Source: Acidobacteriota bacterium (GTDB lineage: Bacteria > Acidobacteriota > Terriglobia > UBA7540). From it: 60,052 nucleotides of DNA. Every line of letters starts with the position of its first letter. Within the stretch, counting starts at the first letter, position 1. The stretch spans positions 1 through 60,052 of the forward strand of contig JAKCCV010000022.1 of assembly GCA_021838785.1 (NCBI GenBank), written 5' to 3'. Below, piece after piece: positions 34,297 through 42,500 of this stretch. The notes beneath the pieces were generated by a model. The model was not told where the DNA came from. It searched no databases and saw only the letters and a list, made by a program, of their open reading frames with translations. The translations under genes were made by a program, and so were the position numbers.

Positions 34297-35223
34297 TCAG
34301 CGTGGCGGCGAGGGGGCGGGCGGCGCTTTTTTTCGCTCTTCGGCGCCCAGCCAAACGCTCGCCACCTGCCAGCGGCCGTCCAGCCGCGCGACAACGATTT
34401 CGTAGTGGGCCTGGGCCTGGGGCATCTCAAAGATTACGTCGGCCAGCGCGCGGTCACGGTGGGGAGAATAAGTGAGATGGAGAATGCGTTCTCGGGCGGC
34501 GGGCGGCGCTCCCCGCTCCGCTGGGGACGCCGCGGCCGGCAAGCCTTCAAACGCCGGAAGGAAGTACGCATGGATGGCTTCGGCCACGGAGCCATTGGTG
34601 GGCGAATTCGGATGCTCGGCCAGGTAACGGGCGCGGGCCGCGATGATGTCGGCGGCATTTTCAATGTCATCCTGAATCACCGGATCGGTCACGTCGTGGC
34701 TGAGGGCGCGGAGCTGGGCCGCTAATGCGGCGTCCGAGCGCGTGCTGAGCGCCAGCAAAGCGTCTTGGGTCACGCTGCGGTCAGGCTCGTGGTCGGAGTT
34801 GCGAACCTGGTTGAGCAAAATGGGCGTTGCGGTCGGGTCGTCAGCCTCGCCCAGCGCGCCAAAATAGAAACGGCGCAGATCCAAATTGCGCGGGTCGTGC
34901 ACCAGCGTGGCCAGAATCGCCAGGGCGCGTGCCCCTCCGATATAAGCCAGCGAGCGGGCGGCGAAAGTGGCCGTGCGGTCGTCCCGGAGCGCCGATTGCA
35001 ACTGGGGAATGATGGCCGGGCCCGCCGCAAACGCGGCGCGGTAAAGCAAGCGGCGCGCCTGGGCGTGGGGTGAGGTCAAGATGGCATAAAGCAGCGCGGG
35101 CTCCCAGGCTCCAGATGACGCCTCCGAGCGCGAAGCCGGAGCGCGTTGCGCTGCCAAGAGTCTTAGGTTCATCGCCGACAGCGCCAGCAGGCTGCCGCAC
35201 AACAGGATTTTTATGAGCCTCAT
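34297..35223 (-). CDS. HEAT-repeat-like exported protein
   Basis: A 308-residue product starting MRLIKILLCGSLLALSAMNL with a signal peptide ending about LAAQ. The middle contains short helical repeats (RTATFAARSLAYIGGARALAILATLVHD, LRRFYFGALGEADDPTATPILLNQV), resembling HEAT/PBS-lyase repeats. The C-terminus (LADVIFEMPQAQAHYEIVVARLDGRWQVASVWL) resembles a small cystatin/NTF2-like fold. Its ATG overlaps the stop of the phosphoglycolate phosphatase gene (ATGA), implying co-translation. Function unknown, possibly periplasmic protein binding. Confidence 0.72.
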   Translation of the reverse strand: MRLIKILLCGSLLALSAMNLRLLAAQRAPASRSEASSGAWEPALLYAILTSPHAQARRLLYRAAFAAGPAIIPQLQSALRDDRTATFAARSLAYIGGARALAILATLVHDPRNLDLRRFYFGALGEADDPTATPILLNQVRNSDHEPDRSVTQDALLALSTRSDAALAAQLRALSHDVTDPVIQDDIENAADIIAARARYLAEHPNSPTNGSVAEAIHAYFLPAFEGLPAAASPAERGAPPAARERILHLTYSPHRDRALADVIFEMPQAQAHYEIVVARLDGRWQVASVWLGAEERKKAPPAPSPPR

Positions 35224-35909
35224 TTTGCCGCCTTGGCTTGCCCGTTCCCAACGAGCGCCGCCAGTTCCCTCAAATCGTTCACCATCAGGTCCGGCGGCGC
35301 GTCGGTCAGCGAGGCGCTGCTGAGCCCGTAAGTGACGCCGCAAGTCCATACGCCGCTGTTTCGGCCCGTTAGCACGTCCGTGGCCGAATCGCCGACCATC
35401 AGGGTTTTAGATGCGGCCACGTGCGCCTCCGTCATCAGGCGCAAAATGCCGATTGGATCCGGCTTCTTATTTTCGAAGCTGTTCCCGCCATACACTTGAA
35501 AGAAGTAGCGGTCCAGTCCCAGCCCTGCCAGGATAGCTCGGCTGAAGTTCACCGGTTTATTGGTCAACACGGCGAGTGAGCGCCCGCGCAGGGCCGCCAG
35601 CGCCTCTCGAACCCCCGGGTAGGCGTCCGTGTGATCGAGCATGTGCTCGTGGTATTCTTCAAGAAAAATTTCGACGGCACGCTTCACTTCCGCCTCGGGG
35701 GCCTCTTCACCGAGCACGCGCCGCATCAGCACGTTGACGCCTTGCCCCACGAAAGAGGCGATGCGTTCCGTGGGAAGCGTAGCGCGCCCCATGCGCTCCA
35801 GGGTGGCATTGACGCTCAGCGCCAAGTCGGCTTGGCTGTCAATCAGCGTGCCATCAAGATCGAAGATCAGCAGCTCAAGCCGTTGCAATGTCTCCGGGGG
35901 AATAGGCAT
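35220..35909 (-). CDS. gph: Phosphoglycolate phosphatase-like HAD hydrolase
   Basis: HAD superfamily enzyme of 229 residues. Motif I LIFDLDGTLIDSQADL carries the nucleophile Asp, motif II LAVLTNKPV, Lys-containing motif III near NKKPDPIGI, and motif IV TLMVGDSATDVLTGRNSG. The alpha-helical cap follows motif I, as in Gph and related 2-phosphoglycolate phosphatases. Removing phosphoglycolate from DNA repair or oxygenase activity is the likely role, but other small phosphates are possible. It is coupled to the HEAT-repeat gene and follows the GalT-like gene. Confidence 0.85.
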   Translation of the reverse strand: MPIPPETLQRLELLIFDLDGTLIDSQADLALSVNATLERMGRATLPTERIASFVGQGVNVLMRRVLGEEAPEAEVKRAVEIFLEEYHEHMLDHTDAYPGVREALAALRGRSLAVLTNKPVNFSRAILAGLGLDRYFFQVYGGNSFENKKPDPIGILRLMTEAHVAASKTLMVGDSATDVLTGRNSGVWTCGVTYGLSSASLTDAPPDLMVNDLRELAALVGNGQAKAAK

Positions 35910-35919
35910 AGATCCGTGA

Positions 35920-36936
35920 TTACTCCTGGGAGGGGTCAGCCGCCGCCGGTTCGAGAGCCCGCAGAACCACGGCGGCTTCCTCGGCTGGAATGGGATTAAA
36001 GTAGAATCCTTCCGGACCGAAGTCGTTCAGATCTGGCTCCAGTTCGGGAACAATTTCAATGTGCCAGTGGTAATCTTCCCGAATCGTTGACCACCAGTCC
36101 TCAGACGGCCGCTTGGCATCCATATTGGGCTCGGAATGGATGACCATCCTCAGCCGGAGCGAGAGCCGCTCAATGCGTTGCAGGCTGGTCTTCAAGATTT
36201 CCGCCAGAGACGCTGCCCGGCCCTCGGCGGCCAAGTCTTGCTCGAAGGAGGAGGCATGATCAATCGGCAAAATCCATAGCTCGTAAGGAAAGCGGGCGGC
36301 GTAGGGGCAAAGACTGATGAATCCCCCGGCCTCATCCACCACGCGGCGGGCCGATTCCCGTTCCTGCTGGATAATATCGCAGAAGACACAACGCTCCTTG
36401 CGGCGAAAGTGAAACTGACTCCAGCGGAACTCGGCTTCGACCAGGCTGGGAACCACCGGCGTCGCCAAGATCTGCGAGTAGCTGTGCTCTTGGGTGGGAG
36501 GGCCGCTTCGCCCTTGAACCTTGAAAAGGCACACATACCGGAAGCGATGGTCGCGCTTCAGGTCAAGAATCCGGTCACGGTACACCTGAACGATTTCCGT
36601 AATCTCCTCGACCGATAATTGCGCCAAGGTCACCCCGTGGCGGCGGGTAGCGACCAAGATTTCATGGGCGCCCACGGCGTTCATGCGGTCGAACATGCCT
36701 TCGCCCGCCCGGTCCAGCTCGCCTTCAATCCTGAACAGCGGGGCCCGGTCGGGAAAGACGCGCACCTCCCACTGCCCATCCTTTCCCTTCCGCTCGTAAA
36801 CGCTCGGCGGCGTAAACCGCTCATTGCCGGGACAAAAAGGACACTCCACGCCGGATTCCAACGCGGCGGGAAGGCTGGGCCGCTTTCCCGTAATGACCCA
36901 TCGCCGCTGGACGGGGTCCAATCGCAATTCAGCCAT
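35920..36936 (-). CDS. Galactose-1-phosphate uridylyltransferase-like protein with altered active site
   Basis: A 338-residue HIT-superfamily protein. It has a CPFC zinc pair (C32, C35), RVFPDRAPLF, GAHEILVATRRHG and a second Cys pair in ERCVFCDII, plus YELWILPIDH, all consistent with GalT. The canonical active site H-x-H-x-Q reads HSYSQ (H151-Q155): the second, nucleophilic His is Tyr153 (codon TAC). This would prevent the uridylyl-His intermediate used by GalT, so activity may be lost or changed. It may be a GalT-like or ADP-glucose-phosphorylase-like protein. Located upstream of gph on the minus strand. Confidence 0.8.
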   Translation of the reverse strand: MAELRLDPVQRRWVITGKRPSLPAALESGVECPFCPGNERFTPPSVYERKGKDGQWEVRVFPDRAPLFRIEGELDRAGEGMFDRMNAVGAHEILVATRRHGVTLAQLSVEEITEIVQVYRDRILDLKRDHRFRYVCLFKVQGRSGPPTQEHSYSQILATPVVPSLVEAEFRWSQFHFRRKERCVFCDIIQQERESARRVVDEAGGFISLCPYAARFPYELWILPIDHASSFEQDLAAEGRAASLAEILKTSLQRIERLSLRLRMVIHSEPNMDAKRPSEDWWSTIREDYHWHIEIVPELEPDLNDFGPEGFYFNPIPAEEAAVVLRALEPAAADPSQE

Positions 36937-37339
36937 CGCATTCGCCTCAGACGAGCTTCTGGATTTGCAACCAAGTCGGCGGGGGGTGTTCCCCGGCGTC
37001 GCGCCATGAAACTTCCTATTCTAGCCTGAATCGCTTTCCTTCCGAGAGTTTGTTCTGAAGGCTATCACTTCGGCCGACGGTGGTCGGGCTTTTCGGTGGG
37101 CACTTGAAGCCTGTGGCACGGCCATCCTGACCGTGCTCCCGCACGGGCGGGACGTCCGAGCCACACTCGAGCTGCGCACCCGTGGGCCTGCACGGCGAGC
37201 AAGGCCTCGCCATCGCTGCCATTCAGGCACAATTTGGCTTGACGCTGTTTTCGCTTGTGGGCTACCGTCAATACGATAGGGTGAAATGGCCGCGCGAAGC
37301 TATAAGCGCGGCTATCTGCCCTCTGAGCCGATTCGCGTC
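36937..37339. other. Divergent intergenic region with repeat-like GC-rich stretch
   Basis: About 400 bases between divergent genes. The part at about 37100-37215 contains imperfect inverted repeats (GGCACGGCCATCCTGACCGTGCT and neighbouring blocks). It recalls the degenerate intergenic palindromes common in acidobacterial genomes. Short frames on the minus strand here look like repeat translations and are not called genes. Confidence 0.4.
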
Positions 37340-38344
37340 ATGGAATTGTTCGAACTTGCCAAAACGCTGATCAACCTTGACTCGGTAACGGGTGAGGAGC
37401 GACGGTGCGCCGAGTTTCTCCGTGGTTATCTCGCGGAGATGGGCTTTCACGTCGAGCTCCAGCCGGTGGAGGGCGGGCGGGCCAACGTGTTGGCGTTTTT
37501 GGATCCGCCGCGGGTCGTGTTGAGCACGCACATGGATACGGTTCCGCCGTTTGTTCCGGCCAGCGAAGACGACCAATTCATTTATGGCCGTGGCTCTTGC
37601 GACGCCAAAGGGATTCTGGCCGCGCAAATTGAGGCTGCGCGTCGGCTGGTCCAATCCGGCGAGCGGCGCCTCGGCTTGGTTTTTCTGGTGGGCGAGGAAA
37701 CCCTAAGCGACGGGGCGCGCGTCGCCAACCAGCACGCCCTCGGCTCGGAGTTCATCATTAACGGCGAACCGACCGACAACAAGCTGGCGCGGGGTTGCAA
37801 AGGCATCCTGCGCGTGGATCTGAAGGCGCGCGGGCGCATGGCTCATTCCGCCTATCCGCACCTCGGTGAGTCCGCCATCGAAAAGCTGCTGGACGTTTTG
37901 AACGATTTGCGACGCTTGCCGCTGGCGCAGCATCCCGTGCTCGGCCCGGCAACCATGAACATCGGGGTCATCCGAGGCGGTCGAGCCGCCAACGTGGTGC
38001 CCGATGAAGCCGTAGCTCAAATCCTTTTCCGCACCGTCGAGGATTCCGGCCCCTTGGAACGCGAAATTGCGCGGCGGCTCGACCGTCGCTGCGAGTTCGA
38101 ATTTGTGCGCTCCACGCCGCCGCTGATGATGGAGCCGCTCGACGGCTTTGAGACCGAAGTGGTGGCCTTCACCACCGATTTGCCCAACCTCACGCGCTGG
38201 GGCAGGCCGCTGTTGCTCGGCCCGGGTTCGATTGACGTGGCGCACACCGCGCAGGAGCGAGTTCGCAAGGCCGATTTGCTGCGGGCCGTGGAACTCTATG
38301 TGCGTTTAGTGCGAGAATTGCTTTCGCGCCCGGCGCAGGCTTAA
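37340..38344 (+). CDS. M20-family deacylase (DapE/ArgE/LysK-like)
   Basis: A 334-residue dinuclear-zinc amidohydrolase. VVLSTHMDTVPP carries the metal-ligand His/Asp, GRGSCDAKGILAAQ the second Asp, and VGEETLSDGARVANQ the catalytic Glu pair; HTAQERVRKADL has the C-terminal His. Given asd, dapB and dapA downstream, it is probably the N-succinyl-diaminopimelate (or N-acetyl) deacylase of lysine synthesis. The ATG at 37340 is selected; the upstream open frame has no homology. An ArgE role is the main alternative. Confidence 0.85.
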   Translation: MELFELAKTLINLDSVTGEERRCAEFLRGYLAEMGFHVELQPVEGGRANVLAFLDPPRVVLSTHMDTVPPFVPASEDDQFIYGRGSCDAKGILAAQIEAARRLVQSGERRLGLVFLVGEETLSDGARVANQHALGSEFIINGEPTDNKLARGCKGILRVDLKARGRMAHSAYPHLGESAIEKLLDVLNDLRRLPLAQHPVLGPATMNIGVIRGGRAANVVPDEAVAQILFRTVEDSGPLEREIARRLDRRCEFEFVRSTPPLMMEPLDGFETEVVAFTTDLPNLTRWGRPLLLGPGSIDVAHTAQERVRKADLLRAVELYVRLVRELLSRPAQA

Positions 38345-38467
38345 CCGGCCAACAACGGCGGCGAGGGCTGCGGCCCGCGGTAGCCCGGAGTCGCAGCGCG
38401 CTCGAGCCGGCTAGGCGCGAAGAGGCAGCGCGGCGTCAAGCCGTCGCAAACGACCCAGGAGACTTTG

Positions 38468-39517
38468 ATGAAGAAGATGGAAGTGGGGATTTTAGGAGCA
38501 ACGGGCATGGTGGGGCAGCGGTTTCTCAGCCTGCTGGAGCACCATCCCTGGTTTGAGGCCACGTGGGTTGCGGCCTCCGACCGCTCGGCGGGAAAGAAAT
38601 ACGGCGAAGCGTGCAACTGGCGGCTGCGCTCGCCGATGCCCGTCGCCGCGCGCGACCTGGAGGTGCATGAGTGCAAGCCCGGCGGCGCGCCCCAGCTTAT
38701 TTTTTCTTCACTCGATTCCAAAGTCGCGGGCGAGATTGAGAAGGAATTCGCCCGCGCCGGCCACGTGGTGGTCTCAAATTCCTCCAATCATCGGATGGAT
38801 GCGGACGTCCCGCTGCTGATTCCGGAAGTCAACCCCGACCATTTGGCCCTGGTGCGCACGCAGCGAAAACAGCGCGGCTGGTCGGGCATGATCGTCACCA
38901 ATCCTAACTGCACGACGGTTGGCTTGGTGATGTCGCTTGCGCCGCTGGAGCGTGCTTTCGGCTTGTCGAAGGTCATGATGACCAGCATGCAGGCGGTATC
39001 GGGCGCCGGTTACCCCGGCGTGCCGACCCTCGATATTTTGGGCAACGTGATTCCGTATATCTCGGGCGAGGAAGAAAAGGTGGAGCGTGAAACGCAAAAG
39101 CTGCTGGGGCAATTGGTGGACGGTCGAGTGCGGCCGGGTGATTTTGCCGTCAGCGCCCACTGCAACCGCGTGATGGTCGAGGACGGCCACACTGAATCCA
39201 TATCCGTCGCACTGCGCCAAAAGGTGAGCCTCGGGGAATTGATCGAAGCCTGGCGTCGCTTCCGCTCCTTGCCGCAGGAACGCAACTTGCCCAGCGCGCC
39301 CCAGCATCCCATTGTCGTCCGGGATGAAGCCGACCGGCCTCAGCCCCGGCTGGACGCCGAAACGGAGCACGGCATGGCGACGGTCATTGGTCGCGTGCGA
39401 CCTTGCCCGGTGCTCGAATTCAAATATACGGCGCTCAGCCACAACACCATTCGTGGCGCCGCGGGCGCGGCCTTGCTCAACGCCGAATTGATGAGGTCGG
39501 AAGGATACTTGGACTAA
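38468..39517 (+). CDS. asd: Aspartate-semialdehyde dehydrogenase (archaeal/fungal-type)
   Basis: Reduces aspartyl-phosphate to aspartate semialdehyde for lysine, threonine and methionine. The 349-residue product starts MKKMEVGILGATGMVGQRFL with the NADP motif. The catalytic Cys is in VTNPNCTTVGLVMSLAPL and a downstream substrate region reads MQAVSGAGYPGVPTLDILGNVIPYI. This form resembles the archaeal/yeast subclass rather than E. coli Asd. The ATG at 38468 has AGGAGA five bases upstream. Two non-metabolic genes separate it from dapB. Confidence 0.94.
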   Translation: MKKMEVGILGATGMVGQRFLSLLEHHPWFEATWVAASDRSAGKKYGEACNWRLRSPMPVAARDLEVHECKPGGAPQLIFSSLDSKVAGEIEKEFARAGHVVVSNSSNHRMDADVPLLIPEVNPDHLALVRTQRKQRGWSGMIVTNPNCTTVGLVMSLAPLERAFGLSKVMMTSMQAVSGAGYPGVPTLDILGNVIPYISGEEEKVERETQKLLGQLVDGRVRPGDFAVSAHCNRVMVEDGHTESISVALRQKVSLGELIEAWRRFRSLPQERNLPSAPQHPIVVRDEADRPQPRLDAETEHGMATVIGRVRPCPVLEFKYTALSHNTIRGAAGAALLNAELMRSEGYLD

Positions 39518-39588
39518 GGGGCAGGACGGATAGGGCCCAGCCCAAATGCGTCAAGCTGTTACCACTGTCCTGCTTAGGAGTGCGTTTC

Positions 39589-40143
39589 GTGGGGAGCACT
39601 AACTGGCTTGCTCTGGCGAGCGTGGTCGCGGCGATTGCGGCGTTCCTTATCGCCGCCTACCAAGCGAACCTCTTACGGAAAAGCATACAACTGACCGCGA
39701 TACTCGAACTGGATAAAGAGTGGAATGGGATTGAGATGTCCGACAGCCGGAGGTCATTCTGGACAGACGAAGGCCGCCCTGGTCCGAAGGATCCCGAAAG
39801 CGTGCTGGAATTCCTTGAGAAGGTTAGCTCGCTTGAGGAGAGCAGGATTATTGACGAAAAATTGATATGGGACACGTTCGGCTGGTACGTCATGAGATAC
39901 TGGCACTATAGCAAGAGCTTAGTTGAGGATGATTTGCGTATTCGTTGGACGCACCGAGCCGATGCGACCCTATACCAAGACCTCGAAAAGCTCGCCAAAA
40001 AGCTGATTGAGCGCGAAGCGAAGCAGAGAAAGCTAAATGAAGAGGAAATAACGAAAGAACTGGACGATAATGACCTGAGAAGGAAGTTTGCAGAAGCTGA
40101 AAGGGACATTCCCGTTGATGCTGGACCAAAGTCGGATTCCTAG
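39589..40143 (+). CDS. DUF4760-like membrane-anchored protein
   Basis: From a GTG at 39589 (TTAGGAG eight bases upstream) the product is 184 residues: a short helix (NWLALASVVAAIAAFLIAAYQ, about residues 5-25) then a helical cytoplasmic domain (LLRKSIQLTAILELDKEWNG...FWTDEGRPGPKDPESVLEFLEKVSSLEESRIIDEKLIWDTFGWYVMRYWHYS) and a charged coiled-coil-like end. The membrane-anchor plus conserved W/Y pattern resembles DUF4760. DNA here is clearly less GC-rich than the neighbours. Its stop overlaps the SET gene start by 26 bases, so the two are likely co-translated. Confidence 0.7.
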   Translation: MGSTNWLALASVVAAIAAFLIAAYQANLLRKSIQLTAILELDKEWNGIEMSDSRRSFWTDEGRPGPKDPESVLEFLEKVSSLEESRIIDEKLIWDTFGWYVMRYWHYSKSLVEDDLRIRWTHRADATLYQDLEKLAKKLIEREAKQRKLNEEEITKELDDNDLRRKFAEAERDIPVDAGPKSDS

Positions 40144-40690
40144 ACTGCTAATAGAATTGCGACCCACGAAGACCCGCGTGGGAGGCGTGGGAGTTTTTGC
40201 GGCCTCCAACATCCGGAAGGGTCAGGTCATCGCGGCCGGCGTCGCTGAGGAGGACTACAAAAGGCTCATCCCCTGGCGGGAATTTAAGAACTTCAGTCCG
40301 AAGCTCCGCGCGAAGATCATGCAATTCTGCATCGGAACCTCCGAAGGCTTTATCCCGCCCCAGAATCTCGATTTCAACCAGCTTTCTATTGAGTGGTACA
40401 TGAACCATTCCTGCGACGGCAATGTCGGGTTTGACGAGAACGGGAACTTTGTTGCTCGGCGGAACGTAAAGAAGGGATCGGAGCTAAGGTATGATTACGG
40501 GCTCGCTGAATCCAACCCGGCCTTCCGAATGCGGTGTAAGTGCGGCTCCCGGAAGTGTCGCGGAATGGTTACCGGAAACGATTGGAAGAGGGAGGACTTC
40601 AGGAAGAAAAATCTCAGGTACATGCTCCCAAGACTCCGCCTTGGGGAAGTCCAACCCAATCAAAACCGCGGCCTCCGATCGGCTGCCTGA
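40118..40690 (+). CDS. SET-domain protein methyltransferase
   Basis: 190 residues from the ATG at 40118. Features: RVGGVGVFAASNIRKGQVI (SET-N), NHSCDGNVGF with N96-H97-S98-C99 (SAM/knot motif), VARRNVKKGSELRYDYGL with the catalytic-site Tyr, and a post-SET CxCxxxxC cluster (C140, C142, C147). These are full SET-fold hallmarks, so it should methylate lysine in a protein. Bacterial SET proteins are uncommon and their targets mostly unknown. It overlaps the DUF4760-like gene and lies 20 bases before dapB, in AT-richer inserted DNA. Confidence 0.88.
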   Translation: MLDQSRIPRLLIELRPTKTRVGGVGVFAASNIRKGQVIAAGVAEEDYKRLIPWREFKNFSPKLRAKIMQFCIGTSEGFIPPQNLDFNQLSIEWYMNHSCDGNVGFDENGNFVARRNVKKGSELRYDYGLAESNPAFRMRCKCGSRKCRGMVTGNDWKREDFRKKNLRYMLPRLRLGEVQPNQNRGLRSAA

Positions 40691-40710
40691 CCCTCATACT
40701 GGACTTGGCA

Positions 40711-41442
40711 GTGTCAGAACCTAGCCCTAGTTCTCATCCATTGCGCCTCCTGAATCTCGCCCTGCTGGGCTACGGCAAGATGGGTCGGACGATTGCGCAA
40801 CTGGCGCCCTCGCGCGGCTTTGAAGTGAGGCTGACGCTGGATGTGGACACCAATGCGGGCGGCCAAGCTATCACGCGGGAAAACTTCCAAGGCATAGACG
40901 TCGCGGTGGATTTCACCACGCCCGAAGCGGCCGTGGAGAACATCCGTCGCGTGGCCGCGCTGGGCGTCAACCTGGTGGTGGGCACGACCGGCTGGCACCA
41001 TCGCCTGGAAGAGGTGCGTGGCATCATCGAATCGAGCGGCGTGGGGATGGTTTATGCCGCGAACTTTTCGATTGGCGTTCAGATGTTTTATCGCTTGGCG
41101 CGGGCCGCTGCGCAAGAGTTCGCGTCGCTGACCATGTATGAGCCTTATCTCACCGAGGCCCATCATCGCGCCAAAAAAGATGCGCCTTCCGGCACGGCGC
41201 TTGAACTCCAGCGTCAAATTCAGCCCTGGCTCGGCGAGCGCGTCTTAACCATCGCCAGCGTTCGCGCCGGCTACATTCCCGGCACCCATGAGCTGGGATT
41301 TGATTCCGAGGCGGACACCGTGATTCTGCGTCACACGGCGCGCAGTCGCCAAGGCTTCGCCGAAGGCGCTCTCTACGCCGCGCGCTGGATTGCGGGCAAG
41401 AAAGGTTTGTTCAATTTTTCGGATATACTGGGAGGCAGGTAA
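40711..41442 (+). CDS. dapB: 4-hydroxy-tetrahydrodipicolinate reductase DapB
   Basis: Reduces the DapA product to tetrahydrodipicolinate. NAD(P)-binding LNLALLGYGKMGRTI, VVGTTGWHHRL, and the signature EAHHRAKKDAPSGTALEL are intact. The N-terminus is uncertain: a GTG at 40711 and a TTG at 40741 are the candidates and neither has a clear ribosome site; the frame continues backward into the SET gene region. The product is about 243 residues from 40711. The inserted upstream pair has probably replaced the native leader. Confidence 0.93.
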   Translation: MSEPSPSSHPLRLLNLALLGYGKMGRTIAQLAPSRGFEVRLTLDVDTNAGGQAITRENFQGIDVAVDFTTPEAAVENIRRVAALGVNLVVGTTGWHHRLEEVRGIIESSGVGMVYAANFSIGVQMFYRLARAAAQEFASLTMYEPYLTEAHHRAKKDAPSGTALELQRQIQPWLGERVLTIASVRAGYIPGTHELGFDSEADTVILRHTARSRQGFAEGALYAARWIAGKKGLFNFSDILGGR

Positions 41443-41484
41443 AAGCGGTGCGCGAACCGCCTGGGGGCGAGAGAGGAGAATCCC

Positions 41485-42384
41485 ATGAGCCTTGACCTTC
41501 GCGGGTGCGGTACGGCGCTGGTCACTCCGTTCCAGCCGGATGGTTCGATTGACGAGGAAGCGCTGCGCCGCTTAATCCAATTTCAGCTTCGGGAAGGGAT
41601 TGATTTTCTGGTGCCCTGCGGCACCACGGCGGAAACGCCGACGCTCGAGCACGGCGAGTATCTCGGCATTTTGCGGATCGTTCGGCAGGAGGTGGCGGGC
41701 AAGGTTCCGGTGGTGGCCGGCGTCGGCGGCAACAACACCAAAAAGGTTTGCGCCCTGGCGCAAGAGGTTCAATCCCTGGGGGTGCAGGCGATTCTTTCCG
41801 TCGCACCCTACTACAACAAGCCGACACAGGAGGGACTGCTCCAGCACTTTAAGGCCGTCGCCGAGTCCACGGACCTTCCGGTGATTCTCTACAACGTGCC
41901 GGGCCGTACCTCCTCGAATCTGGAACCGGCGACCGTCGCGCGCCTGGCCAAGGTCAGCAACATCATCGGCATTAAAGAAGCCTCCGGCAGCATTGTCCAG
42001 CAGATGGAATTGCTGAAGGCGGTGCCGCCGAGCTTCCGCGTCTTCTCGGGCGACGACGCCTTTACCTTTCCCTTGATGGCCCTGGGCGGCGTCGGCGTGA
42101 TCTCCGTGGTGTCGAATGAGATTCCCGGCCCGATGACGCGCCTCACGCGCCTGGCGCTCGAAGGCAAGTGGGAGGAAGCGAGAAAGCTTCATTTCCAACT
42201 TCTACCCTTGATGCAGGCCAATTTTCTGGAGACTAACCCCATTCCGGTCAAGGCGGCGCTGGCGATGATGGGGATGATTCAGGAGGTTTATCGCCTCCCG
42301 CTCGTTCCCATGAAAGCCGAAAATCGGTCGAAGCTCGAAAAGGCTCTCATCGCGCAGGGATTGCTTCAGCCGCAAAAAGTGTAA
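41485..42384 (+). CDS. dapA: 4-hydroxy-tetrahydrodipicolinate synthase DapA
   Basis: Condenses pyruvate and aspartate semialdehyde at the first committed lysine step. The 299-residue product contains VTPFQPDGSID, CGTTAETPTL, ILYNVPGRTSSNL and the Schiff-base Lys in NIIGIKEASGSI, with the C-terminal ETNPIPVKAALAMMG block. The ATG at 41485 follows GAGAGGAGAA. It is 42 bases downstream of dapB in the same orientation, consistent with one operon. Confidence 0.97.
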   Translation: MSLDLRGCGTALVTPFQPDGSIDEEALRRLIQFQLREGIDFLVPCGTTAETPTLEHGEYLGILRIVRQEVAGKVPVVAGVGGNNTKKVCALAQEVQSLGVQAILSVAPYYNKPTQEGLLQHFKAVAESTDLPVILYNVPGRTSSNLEPATVARLAKVSNIIGIKEASGSIVQQMELLKAVPPSFRVFSGDDAFTFPLMALGGVGVISVVSNEIPGPMTRLTRLALEGKWEEARKLHFQLLPLMQANFLETNPIPVKAALAMMGMIQEVYRLPLVPMKAENRSKLEKALIAQGLLQPQKV

Positions 42385-42500
42385 CCCGGGAAGCCTGGGC
42401 GCCCTCGAAGCGTTCCACGCACCGCACGGTGACGGTGGAACGAAAAGGCGCTCAGCACATTGACCCGCACTGCCGTTTCTGCTAGAAAAGTGAGGCGTCC

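Noticed and set aside
37016-37271. Short minus-strand ORFs around 37016-37271
   Set aside because: They lie in palindromic intergenic repeat-like DNA and overlap in several frames without a ribosome site.
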